Shown here piece by piece: positions 1-9,854 of a stretch of 31,961 nucleotides of DNA. Each line of letters begins with the position of its first letter. Positions within the stretch are counted from its first letter, which is position 1. The DNA lies in NCBI GenBank assembly GCA_003550305.1, contig QKYT01001026.1, forward strand, positions 1 through 31,961, read 5' to 3'. The translations under genes were made by a program, and so were the position numbers. The stretch comes from Glomus cerebriforme. Lineage: Eukaryota; Glomeromycota; Glomeromycetes; Glomerales; Glomeraceae. The notes under the pieces are model-generated. The model was not told the DNA's origin. It saw nothing but the letters and a program-made list of their open reading frames with translations, and searched no databases.

Positions 1-215
1 AATCCTAAAATAAAAGTTTATAAAAAGCAATTGGAAAAAGGAAATATAGTATATGTAAAAGAATTAAAGAAATGAATTATATTACCTGGTGATTCTTCTT
101 TCCATATTCTTTCTTTTATCTTTAAATCATTTAAATAGTATTGTTCCGTTTCTCCAAAAACACATTTAGTTATCAAAAATATTATAATACAATAATATAA
201 TCGATATTTATCCAT
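1..215 (-). CDS. Putative small secreted protein, 5' exon (partial, runs off window)
   Basis: The first exon starts at the ATG at 215-213. Residues 1-21 (MDKYRLYYCIIIFLITKCVFG) form a typical signal peptide: a short basic start, a hydrophobic core and a small residue at the likely cleavage site. About 22 polar, charged residues follow, ending in KEESP. The exon closes at 86 with a CAG|GTAAT donor. A matching acceptor (tttattttag) ends at 5, giving an 81-nt intron, and only four bases of exon 2 are visible. If the frame were read through the donor it would reach a stop at about 18, which is the unspliced shadow. The mature product is expected in the secretory pathway. Its family cannot be named from this much sequence. 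Signal peptide plus matching splice sites make a real gene fairly likely. Confidence 0.5.
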
Positions 216-216
216 T

Positions 217-783
217 TTGGATAAAAAAAAAAGAAAATCGAAAAAAAGATGGAAACGAAAGTTGATCGAAACAAAATTTAATGAATTCGATGAATATACA
301 CATCGCCACGCGTTTTTTTTTCTTATATCAATAAAACGGATACATTCAAAATTGTATTTCTTCCGTCATTTACAGCTTTTTAACGCGCCATTCTATAAAG
401 CCATCCCGTGTGTTGATTTACTGATCGTCCATCACATTGATGATAAAATAAGATTAGCCTATTTTTGAGATGATCAACATGAATTTTCAAGTATCACATT
501 GTCCAATAAGATTAAATCATTACAAAATGAAAAAAATTTTACATTAATAATCTGAGCTACTTAAATTTTCGACACGTTGAGCTTTATCCTTTTAATTCGT
601 GATATGAAAAATAAAAATAAGTTAGCAAATATTGTACCATTAGACATTTTAGACTACACAAAAAATGAATCACACAAATATGCAACGAATGAAACATTCA
701 AAGTTTTTATTCTAGTATTTAATAAGACCCAATTCTTGATTTCTCGAAGACGCTTTGGAATAACCATTTATGGGACTTTATAA
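217..783 (+). pseudogene. Degenerate open-frame relic, unknown family
   Basis: One reading frame stays largely open over about 560 bases, broken only by a TGA at 466-468 and two more stops near 552-561. Between the stops the peptides look protein-like, for example DDQHEFSSITLSNKIK and IVPLDILDYTKNESHK, rather than the Asn/Lys/Ile noise usual for AT-rich DNA. I do not recognise the family. No clear splice sites remove the stops. It starts two bases from the divergent signal-peptide exon on the other strand, so part of it may instead be the promoter or 5' leader of that gene. A decayed gene is the best reading, but chance openness is possible. Confidence 0.22.
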
Positions 784-2139
784 ATTGTAATACAAAACAC
801 ACTCCAATTATCTTTGCATTTCCACCTTACAATACGACACAAAATATCTTCAAAATTAATAACCGCCGTCAATCATAGTTTTGTTTTTTATATTGATAAA
901 TAAATCATTACTAAAATTACTAAAGATTTTATTTTAGTAGGCCAAGGTTATTAATTTGAATCAGATATTCTTAAATGCTGCGTCAAATTAATCGGACTTT
1001 CATTTTTTTTTCTTTATAATTCTATATCAATTAACGAATTTTTTTTATAATGAAGGTTCAACGCTATATTTGTTATAAAGGAGGTTGATTGTATACTGAA
1101 TTTTGCTGTAAACCAATTTGTTAAAATTTTTAAACATATTTAGGCCTATTGTCCTGTAAACTAGCCTCAAAATGCACAAATTTTCTAGCAATGGGTATTA
1201 TGGCAAGAAATATTATTAGAATTGACGTGAAAGGAAGAGTGATGTGTTAATAATTTTCTTCAGACATTATGATTAAAGAAAAACGTGAGATTGATGAACT
1301 TCAAGTATTTTAAGAAATGGGCAAAAAATATCTTAGAAAATATCAGTGAGAAGAATGAAAACACAGTTAAAATTTATTGGAATAGTAAAGATCAATTAAT
1401 AAGTTATAATAATAACTTTATATAATATATGTAATTAATATAATTATGCATTAAATTTATCATTTTGTTTGTTTTTCTAGTCAAGGATTGGAATTAAGGC
1501 AAATTTCAATCCAAAATATCATTTAAGTGTTGCTAAAATTAAAAATATAATAATAATTTTGTAGTTTGATATGAAAAAATCTACATGATTTAATTATCGT
1601 AGTGTAGCAGGACTCTGAAATGTACTGTATATGTAATATGTTATTAAACTAGACCTTTTATTGTTAATTATTTTTAATTAAAAAATAACCTAACGAATTT
1701 CCATTGAAATTTTCGAAGCGTAATGAAGGATTGTGTATACATATTTGTATAAATGTCTGTGTGACGTTATTATAACGAATAATTTGCTTGATTTATAAAA
1801 AATTTTAAAGTTTTTTTTTTTAGAATATGCATTCATTATTCATTGCAGTGCATAAATGTTTGTTTATCAATTTCTGGAATTCCACGATCCGTTGATCCGC
1901 ATTCCGGATGTAGCAAAATTGGTAATACACGCATCTCTCAGCTGACACATAAATGACATAATATGATCAAAAATTCATATTAATTCCTTAATTAGGATAT
2001 TTATAGAGTAAATAAGTAAATAATAATAAATACAGTATAAAATAAATATCCAGGTTTTTTTTTAAAAAAAAAAAAAAATAATAATAACAGATAATAATTC
2101 TCCATAATAATTTAATATTTTCAACGAATTTAATATTCA
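784..2139. other. Intergenic, AT-rich; no convincing gene
   Basis: No long frame or known domain is visible. A short ORF at 1294-1425 (+) encodes 43 residues starting MNFKYFKKWAKNILENISEK. It looks more protein-like than its surroundings but has no recognisable family, and may be an exon remnant. A slightly less AT-rich patch lies at about 1870-1960. The last 90 bases hold a T-run followed by an A-run (about 2056-2082) just before the kinase start, as expected of an AT-rich fungal promoter or leader. Confidence 0.4.
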
Positions 2140-4808
2140 ATGTCTAATAACGATAATACCGAAATTGAAGGAATTAATTGGATCGAAGAAGCTATTTCTA
2201 AAAAACATATTAAATATTATGAATATGAATATTTTTATAATCTTAAAGAAATCGGTTCCGGAGGCTTTGCAAAAGTATATCGTGCAAATTGGAAACATTC
2301 TAATAAATTTTTGGCATTGAAATCTTTTTATAGTCTTAACGATGCAACTATCAAAGAAATCATTCATGAAGTAATTATAATTTTCATATTTTTTCCGGTC
2401 TTTATTTTAAATTATTCAAATTATTCATAATTTCCATTTATGACTTAGCTCAAACTTTATCGTGAAGTTGATTTTCATGATAATATCGTTCGATTTTATG
2501 GAATTACATCTGATCAAGGTAAAAAAAAAAAAAATCGCTTGTATTTAAATTATGAAACTTACAAATTCATTAATAAAAAATTTTTTTTTAGAAAATGAAA
2601 AGGATCATTCAAAAAAATATTTGTTGGTGATGGAATATGCCGACGGTGATACTCTTAAAAACTATTTAAAGCAAAAATTTAATACACTTACTTGGGATGA
2701 TAAATTCAACTTGGCTATTCAATTAGCTTATGCCGTATCATGCTTACATGATGAGGGAATTGTGCATCGTGATTTGGTAAATTCATACAATTTTTATTTT
2801 TATTGTAATAATGGTAATTATTTTTTTTTTTTTTTTAATAAAAACATTTTTAATAATAGCATTCCAGTAATGTTTTAATACATCAAAATTCCATAAAATT
2901 GGCGGATTTTGGATTATCAAAGAGAATTGGAGAAGCTTCCAAATCTCAATCAAAACTATATGGAGTAATTCCTTATGTTGATCCAAGAATATTTATTAGA
3001 CGAAGGAGTAATGATAAATCACGCTTATATTCATTGAATAAAAAAAGTGATGTTTATAGTATTGGTATACTTTTATGGGAGATATCTAGTGGTAGGCCTC
3101 CTTTTTATACTGAAGGTGAACAATATGACATTGATCTGGCTGTGGAAATTTCACAAGGTCTTAAAGAAACAATTGTTCCTAATACGCCAACTGAATATTC
3201 TAATCTTTATATTGGTAAAATTATAATTTATTATAATTATTGTGATTACTTTACATATAAAATTAATATTAATAATAATAATATTATTATTTAGAATGTT
3301 GGGATAATGATCCAGATAAACGTCCATCTATAAATCAAGTAGTTGAAAGATTAAAATCAATGATTCCAACAATAAATCAATCAACGATTGATCAACCAAT
3401 CATCAATGATCAATTACAACGATCCATTTCAAATGATAGTAAAATTATTAAAACTTCAAGTTTTCATGGAGAATTATCTCAATTCATGCAAAATTTTGAT
3501 AATATGAGTACAGAAGAAATGATTATTTTAACATCATCATTAAATGAAAAAATTATGAGTAGAAATATTTCATTAAATGAAAAAATTATTAGTAGAAATA
3601 TTTCATTTAAAAATAATTTTAACGTATTAGTTGATGAAATATGTGATAATATTTTTAAATTAACAAATGAAGGAAAAGAATGGAAATCAATGAAATATAT
3701 TTTAGATTATTTTAATGATCATAATATTAAAACACAAGAATTTTATGATTGGATTTTAAATAATCAAAATAATTCAAATTATAATTTTTTACTCGGATAT
3801 TTTAATTATTATGGAATTGGAGTAAATAAAAATTATAAAGAAGCATTTAACTCATTTATTAATGCATCAAAACAAGATCATATATTGGCACAATATTATG
3901 TTGGATTATGTTATGAATATGATAATGAAACTTTTAAAAAAAATAAAAAGTTAGCTTTTGAATATTATAATAAAATAGCTAAAAAAGATTGTGTAGCTGG
4001 AGAATTTAAAATTGGTTATTTTTATTATGAAGGAATAGGTATTAAAAGAGATATAAAATTAGCAGCTTTTTGGTATAATAAGGCTACAAATGATGGACAT
4101 ATAATAGCAATGTATAATCTTGCTCATATGTATAAACTTGGAAAAGGGGTTAAGAAAGATTATAATAAAGCTTTTGAACTTTTTAAAAAATCAGCTGAAG
4201 AAGAATATTCAGATGGAATAATGATGTTAGGATATTGTTATAATAGTAAGATTGGAACTGATGTTGATACAAAAAAGGCATTTGAATTATATCAAAAATC
4301 AGCAAATTTAGGAAATAAAAAAGCTCAATATAATCTTGCATTTATGTATAAAAATGGAATAGGAATTTCAAAAAATGGAGATCAAGCAATTTTTTGGTTT
4401 GAAAAAGCTTCAAATAATGGTTATTTACCAGCCACATATGATCTTGCTCTTATATATAAAAATGGAGATAATGTTAACAAAGATTATAATAAAGCTTTCC
4501 AATTATTTAAAAAATCAGCAAAAGGAGGATATATAGACGGAATGGCTATGTTAGGATATTGTTATAGTAATAGTACTGGGACTAATGTTGATAAGCAAAA
4601 GGCAGTTAAATTATATCTAAAAGCTGCAAATTTAGGTAATTATAAAGCTCAATACAATCTTGCTTTTATGTATGAATTTGGAAGTGGAATTGAAAAGGAT
4701 ATAAACAAAGCGATTTATTGGTATGAAAAGTCTGCTTTACAAGGATTTCATAGAGCTTTAGAAAAATTATATATATTATCAAAGATTAGTAATAGAAACC
4801 GGCAATAA
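2140..4808 (+). CDS. TKL-type protein kinase with C-terminal Sel1 repeats
   Basis: Five exons (2140-2370, 2449-2518, 2592-2776, 2860-3214, 3295-4808) join in phase to give 784 residues. All introns are GT-AG and 73-83 nt long. The kinase domain (about 34-302) shows the glycine loop GSGGFAKV (39-46), the ATP-binding lysine in ALK (K61), HRDLHSSN (159-166) with catalytic D161, DFG (178-180), the activation segment VIPYVDPR in place of the usual APE, and the late-lobe [11 protein letters not shown]. All catalytic residues are present, so activity is expected. A low-complexity linker follows. About nine Sel1-type repeats of 36 residues (about 442-772; pattern A-x-Y-N-L-A-x-M-Y then G-x-G-V) should form a helical solenoid for protein binding. 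A signalling role is inferred from the family; kinase-Sel1 fusions are abundant in arbuscular mycorrhizal fungi. No signal peptide or membrane segment is seen. Confidence 0.93.
3537..3602 (+). repeat. In-frame tandem duplication of 33 bp inside the kinase-Sel1 linker
   Basis: Two adjacent 33-nt units (3537-3569 and 3570-3602) encode [11 protein letters not shown] and [11 protein letters not shown]. They differ at one base, changing Met to Ile. The start of a third unit (SFKN) follows. The unit length keeps the frame. Near-identity suggests a recent slippage duplication in the linker between the kinase and Sel1 parts. Confidence 0.9.
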
Positions 4809-4905
4809 GATGAGAGAATATTATATCAACCTTTTATTTTTTTTTTTTTATAACGTTATATCATATCATTACATAATTATTATACTTATTTTAATTTCAC
4901 GGCAT

Positions 4906-4998
4906 ATTGATTTAAAGTTATTTATTAAAACTTGTATTAATTTAAAGCATTTATTTATTAAAACGTATTGATTTAAGCATTTATTTATTAAAACTTGT
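4906..4998. repeat. Three tandem copies of a 30-32 bp unit
   Basis: The units are 4906-4935, 4936-4966 and 4967-4998. Each reads ATTRATTTAA(A)G, then a T-rich stretch with TTTATTAAAAC, ending in GT. They differ by a few substitutions and 1-2 base indels. They lie 98 bases after the kinase stop, so they may be in its 3' UTR. Confidence 0.8.
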
Positions 4999-5005
4999 AT
5001 TATAT

Positions 5006-5026
5006 ACTGGTAAAATCATTACCAGT
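5006..5026. repeat. Short perfect inverted repeat (8-bp arms, 5-bp loop)
   Basis: ACTGGTAA and TTACCAGT flank the loop AATCA. It sits just after the 30-bp tandem repeat downstream of the kinase gene. The arm resembles the outer bases of the Tc1/mariner terminal repeat at 29411 and 30740 (YACTGG, then TTACCAG), so a tiny transposon remnant is possible. A transcript hairpin is the alternative. Confidence 0.55.
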
Positions 5027-5244
5027 AAAATTTTAAAGTTTTATTAATTGATACACTATATACGCTCTATTTAATCTATTGTATCTGTTAAATTATTAAT
5101 TAAAAAAAAAAATAATAAATCAGATTGGATTCAGATCGAATTTTCTTCCAAGAGTTTTAAATAAATAACAAAAATAATTATATTAATTACGTATAATTAT
5201 AATATCCAATTATATAATGAACTACTTATACAGTATACCAAACA

Positions 5245-5344
5245 GATTACTTCACGGTAAAAGCAATTTTGTCACGTAATTACAAAAACCACCAATCAAA
5301 TGCATTGCTTATTATAGTAATCGTGAAATTATCGTGAAGTTATT
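5245..5344. repeat. Imperfect foldback, possible MITE remnant
   Basis: The left arm (GATTACTTCACGGTAA, then GTCACGTAATTAC) pairs imperfectly with the right arm (GTAATCGTGAAATTATCG, then TGAAGTTATTC). Related pieces occur at about 14190-14206 (TCGTGAAATTATCG) and about 24150-24167 (CTTCACACGGTAAAAGCAA). Three scattered similar pieces suggest a short non-autonomous element family. No target duplication was identified. Confidence 0.4.
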
Positions 5345-5699
5345 CAGTTCAGATGTGAACTTTAATTGTAGGTTAAATGATTATGTGACCGGGTAATTTA
5401 CTTTGTACCCTCCTATGAAAATTGCTATATACAAGAAAATTTTCCTATAATGTCTATTAATAACAAAATAAAATGCAGTTGAGTTAAGCTAGAAGAGCAT
5501 ACTAGACGCGGTTCTAACGGATCTAAGCGAATGTTCTATATATATATATATATATATTTTACAGATTTCTATTATCTATTATCTATTTATTATAATATTT
5601 TTGATAGTTATTTAAAAAAACCCATCATTATTTATTAATAAAAGTTATATTACGACGATTTTTCTACTTTTCCTTTTAGTAAAAAATAAATAAAAGAAC

Positions 5700-5940
5700 G
5701 ATCAGTTATTTATAAATTTTTAAACATTTAAAATAAATAAGAGTTAACTTACGAGGTAGGTACTTTTTTTGACATCCTATTTTGCGGGATAAAATGAAAA
5801 AAAAAGATTAGTTATAATTTTTTTTTTTTTTAAACATTGATAAAATAAAAAATGAACTTACGACATAGGCGCTTTCTTTGACATTCTTTACAATTAAAGA
5901 TAAAAAATAAAAAATAAAAATAAAAAAAGAGATCAGTTAT
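5700..5940. repeat. Degenerate tandem repeat of about 106-125 bp with an exon-like core
   Basis: Units begin GATCAGTTAT or GATTAGTTAT at 5700, 5806 and 5931 (the last partial). Each of the first two carries a conserved core: ACTTACGA, then TAGG, CTTTYTTTGACAT. On the minus strand the core reads as a short Cys/Lys/Arg-containing segment (TGTCAAA, then TACCTC or TATGTC) followed directly by a GTAAGTT splice donor. The repeats could be duplicated small exons of a minus-strand transcript downstream of the BTB gene, or a chance repeat. Confidence 0.5.
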
Positions 5941-5973
5941 AAATAACATTTTAAAAAAAAAAATAAAAATAAA

Positions 5974-6006
<33 letters not shown>

Positions 6007-6020
6007 AGATTCATTATAAC

Positions 6021-7039
6021 CTACTTAGCAGAACCTTTATGGATTTGTTTAACAGAAGGATTATTTCTTTGTGGTAAAATAGTTAAGGACGTTAATTTGA
6101 CTGATTTATCAATATAATATCCCAAAAGATTATCATACAAATCATCAGGTAGAGCATCTTTAAATGGTTTAATATTATACCAAAAATCTTTACCAGAAAT
6201 TTGAAACCATCTAATATATGGAATAAAATCTTTAATTTCATCTTTCAATAAAGCAAAATCTCCTGAATTCCATTTTTCAATTTCATTAATATTAAGTTTA
6301 TCTTGTATATTAAAACTAGCCCAATCTAACAAATGATACCAAATCTTAATTTCCTCCATATTTAAATCATCACGCTTTAAAAGTTGAATAAGAATATATT
6401 TATTTATAGAATGAAAATTTGAAAAGTTCATAAGTTTTTCTGGATTTTTACAAATAATTTGAAGAAAAGTATCTCGAAGATTTGAAAATATATCAAGTTG
6501 AAATACAACTTGTAAAATTTGAACAGGATCTTCATTCAAAAGTTTACGTGAATTCTGTGAGACAAATTCAAGGATATGCTCGTTGAGAATATCAATATTT
6601 AATTCATCAGAAGCTTTGATCAAATTACAAATATCAGAAGTTTTTTGTCGGTTCAAATCTAAATCTGCCTTATATATAAATCTGAAAAAAAAAATATATA
6701 TATATATTAAATATATAATATTAATTTGACGGTTCGTAATCAAATTACTATTCCAACACTATTTTTTAAAAAAAAATTAACTTACTTTAAAATTATTTCA
6801 AAAGTGTTTGGCGAAATGTTTGGTTTTTCAAAATGAATATTTCCATTAACTCTATTTACCCAAGTGCTGGAGAAAGCCGTATGAAAATAAGGTGATACTG
6901 CTATTAAAACAATAGAATGTACATGGAATTTTTTGATGTTTGACTCTTTGCCGACCTCTATAATCACATCAGACCCTAAACCACTATCCAATAAATCTCC
7001 AAATTTGGCAAAAATCTTTTGAATAGTTTTTATTTCCAT
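6021..7039 (-). CDS. BTB-BACK domain protein lacking a visible TLDc domain
   Basis: Two exons (7039-6786 and 6681-6021) with a 104-nt GTAAG...CAG intron join in phase to encode 304 residues, ending at TAG 6021-6023. Residues about 17-90 form a BTB/POZ domain: GSDVIIEVG, FHVHSIVLIAVSPYFHTAF, then ILKFIYKADLDLN across the splice. Residues about 95-230 look like a BACK region (SDELNIDILNEHILEF, DWASFNIQ). The protein then ends after LTILPQRNNPSVKQ. Fungal relatives of this architecture often continue into a TLDc domain; none is seen here or in the next kilobase on this strand. BTB proteins dimerise and many serve as cullin-3 substrate adaptors, so that is the likely role, inferred from family. 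The gene converges with the kinase gene. The upstream flank holds a TA run near 7056-7072. Confidence 0.85.
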
Positions 7040-7533
7040 TATAAAAAATATAAAAAATATATATATATATATGTATGTATAATTTGATTAAATTGGCCAG
7101 CAATTTTCTATTAATTTTTAATTAATTTATTGATTTTTATAAATATTTAAAAAATTTTTTGACATGTACAGATATTAAAATATAATGCGAGTATTTATGA
7201 AAGTTGGAAAAGGATCGACAAAGCTTGTCATCTTTATTTGGAAACAATTACGGTATTACAAAGTTTACTGTACAATATTAATGATATCCATGGTTTCGAA
7301 AATGAAACATTTTCAAAACAAAAAAAAAAATTTTAAAATATTAAGATTGGTTAGTTTCGATTTTAAAAGAGGAAAAACAATCATGTAGATCTTAGCTGAT
7401 TTAAGGGTCATACATTCGAGTTTCGACTTTTTGTAAAATTAAGTTTCATGTTTTTTTTTTGGTTCCAACATTATATACAGTAATTCATTCATTCGAGAAA
7501 TAAGGTTTAAAAGAATTATCATATTTATTTACA
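7040..7533. other. Upstream flank of BTB gene; no clear gene
   Basis: The region is AT-rich with a TA run next to the BTB start codon. A short plus-strand stretch at about 7190-7325 can be read as YESWKRIDKACHLYLETI and further residues. It looks mildly protein-like but has no start, splice context or recognisable family. I treat it as possible exon debris. Confidence 0.35.
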
Positions 7534-7662
7534 ATGCAAATTTTCTATTACAAAGTTTCTTTGTTGGTACTATTAATTTTATTAGTTTCAAGTTTTCTTG
7601 TAGAAATACAATCTCTACAAAAAGAAAAGAAGAAAGTTAATAATATTTTATTACTCGGATGA
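7534..7662 (+). CDS. Small ORF with predicted signal peptide (42 aa)
   Basis: The ATG at 7534 opens 42 codons. Residues 7-24 (KVSLLVLLILLVSSFLVE) are a strong hydrophobic core after a short start, as in a signal peptide or membrane anchor. A Lys-rich tail follows (QKEKKKVNN) and a TGA at 7660-7662. Length, composition and isolation fit either a tiny secreted peptide or the first exon of a longer decayed gene. No family is recognised, and chance cannot be excluded for so short a frame. Confidence 0.25.
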   Translation: MQIFYYKVSLLVLLILLVSSFLVEIQSLQKEKKKVNNILLLG

Positions 7663-8139
7663 TGATATATCAGTGATCAAAAGGATTTTTAACAAATTGT
7701 GTATTGTTGCTTTTGTTTATTCTCACGCACTTGGGAAGTAAATAAAAATAACCCTCTTTGTAATTTTTTCGCCATTTTTTCGCCATTTAGAACCTTTCCT
7801 TATTTGTTATAATGTTATAGTTTGTTTCCAACAATTTAAAATAATGACGCGTATTTATCAAAATTGTTTTCTTTATTTGTTCTATTTTACTTTCAGAAAT
7901 GTCTAAATTTCAAAAAAAATTCCAAAGTACCTGGAATAAAAAGCCACAAGATTGTCGTTAAGCATGTTTTTGAGTATTACCAGTCAGAAATTCCACCAAA
8001 TTCTTGGGCTTTGCTTAAATCTTTGAATGACACAAATATTTTCAATATCTATCTGAAATTTTCATGAAATTATTAGCAAAATCGAGTTAACTATTGTTAA
8101 TTAAGGGTAAATTTTATAAATCCTCTTTTTTTTTTTTAG

Positions 8140-8367
8140 TACTTCATCGTACATCGCAATTTAAAATCTGAAAATATTCTAATGTCCAGCAAAAAAAGAA
8201 TTTAAATTAAATATCAGATTTCGGTTTATCAAAATTATTTGCAAATATTCTATTATAGTAGTATTAAAGTGTCTTTTTTTTATATTAATATACTTTCATA
8301 ATATTTATATTAGATTTCTCGAGAGACCATGTTATACAAAACTGTGGATATGTGGCAGTCATCCCCC
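8140..8367 (+). pseudogene. Protein kinase fragment (pseudogene)
   Basis: After a T-rich tract ending in TTTTTTTAG at 8139, the frame reads YFIVHRNLKSENILM. This is a kinase catalytic loop with the essential HRD aspartate changed to Asn. The frame then shifts, and a neighbouring frame gives ISDFGLSKLFANILL before a TAG at about 8268. After a gap, CGYVAVIP (about 8344-8367) matches the activation segment. These are the same blocks, in the same order, as in the intact kinase at 2140-4808 (HRDL...NVL, DFGLS, VIPY). Upstream glycine-loop and downstream C-lobe regions are not found. The upstream open stretch 7864-8067 may be more of the same relic but shows no kinase motif. The fragment is decayed and not expected to be active. 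Confidence 0.7.
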
Positions 8368-8555
8368 TCTAATAGTACCCTTATCCATTGTGAATAATGA
8401 TAGTGCTACTGCAGCTATCACATCCTTGGATCGTTAACTCATGTCTGAAAACTACATAAGAACTTTCATATGAGGTTATATTAAAGTTCCTTTACTATAC
8501 TATAATCATATCATTAAATGATCTTGAGGGGTATGTTCAACATAAGGGGTTGCAT

Positions 8556-8725
8556 TCATTTCACCAACAGACGTTTCACCGACAATCATTTCACCGACAA
8601 CACTAGGCGTGACAGTTAAACACTCGGCCCGCATTATAACATAACTCTAGCCAATATAATTATATGTCACGCCGTTGTGTTGTCGGTGAAAATGATTGTT
8701 GGTGAAACGTCTGTCGGTGAAATGA
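8556..8725. mobile_element. Foldback element / MITE with about 60-bp inverted arms
   Basis: The left arm (8556-8614) and right arm (8665-8725) are near-perfect reverse complements around a spacer of about 50 bp. Each arm is built from three copies of a short module (TTTCACCRACA, with spacers CATTTCACC, ACGTTTCACC and ATCATTTCACC) and ends inward at GGCGTGACA. There is no coding capacity. Structure and size fit a non-autonomous DNA transposon. A target duplication is not obvious. A degenerate piece of the same module lies at 16394-16417. Confidence 0.8.
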
Positions 8726-9081
8726 CCCAGACCCAACTTAAGGATGTTATCTTATTGTAATAATCAAAAGAACATAATTAAATTGATTAAGCTGGAGAAT
8801 ACAGAACAGATTTAAAGCTAATAAGTTGATTAAGAATTTAATTTAATCTCTGTTAAAATCAATCCTTAAGAAAAAAAGAGAAATGTCTATTTGTCTGGAG
8901 CATTAGCAAAGGACTATTTACTGTAATGACTTAACAAAAAATATTTTATCCCCCATTTTTGTCCCCGTCACAAACATCAATTTTATTTTCTTTTTGAAAA
9001 TACATCATGATTATGTAACACTTTTCTAAAAAATACCCTAAAATATACTAAAAAAGAAGATTGTGTAATGGCTTGTGCTAA

Positions 9082-9205
9082 GGTCACGTGACACTTGTGT
9101 AGATTTAATACATATAATACTATAACACAAATAATTTGTTGTTTTTGATCTTGATACTATGATGAACTTAAATGGTTTCCATTTCCCTAGTTATAATTAT
9201 ACCAA
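9082..9205 (+). repeat. Dispersed repeat, copy 1 (second copy near 18083-18270)
   Basis: The copy begins AAGGTCACGTGAC. It shares, in the same order, an ACAAATAA block, a TTGTTGTTTT block, a TTGATA block and ATGGTTTCCATT followed by TAGTT and TATAATTAT. The spacing differs through indels. There are no coding features. It is most easily read as a short non-autonomous element or shared transposon flank. Confidence 0.5.
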
Positions 9206-9310
9206 TACTGGTTTATATATTTTATATATTTACTCATTATAATTACATTATTAAATGAACCTAAAGAATGTATAAAAATTCCTTTTGAAAATAATTTAAA
9301 AAATATTATT

Positions 9311-9545
9311 AAAAATATTACCATATATTATGAGACATAGTACCCTTCCTTTTTTACATAAAAAAAAGGGTTATTTTCTATTGATATTATTATTTTAAGA
9401 ATTTAATTTTACTTAATAATTATATATAAAATTATAATGCAAGTTTTTAAACATATACTATTTATAAAAAAATTTGAATTATAAACCTGGTAGTATAAAA
9501 TTAACCTTTTAAATTTGTAAGAAATACTATAGGTATGATAGTATT
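9311..9545 (+). repeat. Dispersed repeat with internal hairpin, copy 1
   Basis: This segment aligns over about 235 bases with 28372-28632. Shared blocks include ATTACCATATAT, CATAGTAC, a hairpin (9342-9371: ACCC plus pyrimidines, then A-run plus GGGT), TTTTACTTAA, ATAATGCAAGTTTTTAAA, ACTATTTATA and AATTTGAATTATA. It lies just before the hAT transposase remnant and may be part of that element's 5' region. Confidence 0.65.
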
Positions 9546-9854
9546 TCTTAAATATGTGTCAGGTTTATGATATAGCAATTTTTCAAAAAAATGTATAATA
9601 GATTTTTCTCTGATATAAAGCTTTTAAATTTTTACTGTAGATATGATTTTTATTTTTTGCAAGTTTACTTATATTTCAGAAGAAGGTAAATACCATTTTT
9701 AATTTTTATATAATAATTAATTTTACTATTTTTGCTAAAGCTTCGCCACCGAAATGATGATAATGCACGCACTAAAATTAAAATAGGTTTGTACGATATG
9801 AATATTAATTATATGTTAATTATATACATTTTAATTATTATTTTAATTAAATAG

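Larger units (their letters stand above)
4809..6020. other. Intergenic region between convergent genes, rich in short repeats
   Basis: This holds the 3' flanks of the kinase gene (+) and the BTB gene (minus), which converge. No coding frame is seen. It contains a short tandem repeat (4906-4998), a small hairpin (5006-5026), a foldback (5245-5344), two TA dinucleotide runs (about 5536-5558 and 5984-6006) and a degenerate long tandem repeat (5700-5940). The last two lie within 320 bases of the BTB stop codon and may fall in its 3' untranslated region. Confidence 0.5.
8726..9854. other. Non-coding, repeat-containing flank of the hAT pseudogene
   Basis: No gene is supported. It contains one copy of a repeat also found at about 18083-18270 (here about 9082-9205) and one copy of a hairpin-bearing repeat also found at about 28372-28632 (here about 9311-9545). 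At 9738-9788 there is a small exon-like segment, between a gctaaag acceptor-like site and aaaatag, that may be an upstream exon of the hAT transposase. Confidence 0.45.

Noticed and set aside
8556..8725. CRISPR-like array suggested by short regular repeats
   Set aside because: The repeats are modules of two inverted arms, not direct repeats with unique spacers, and the genome is eukaryotic.
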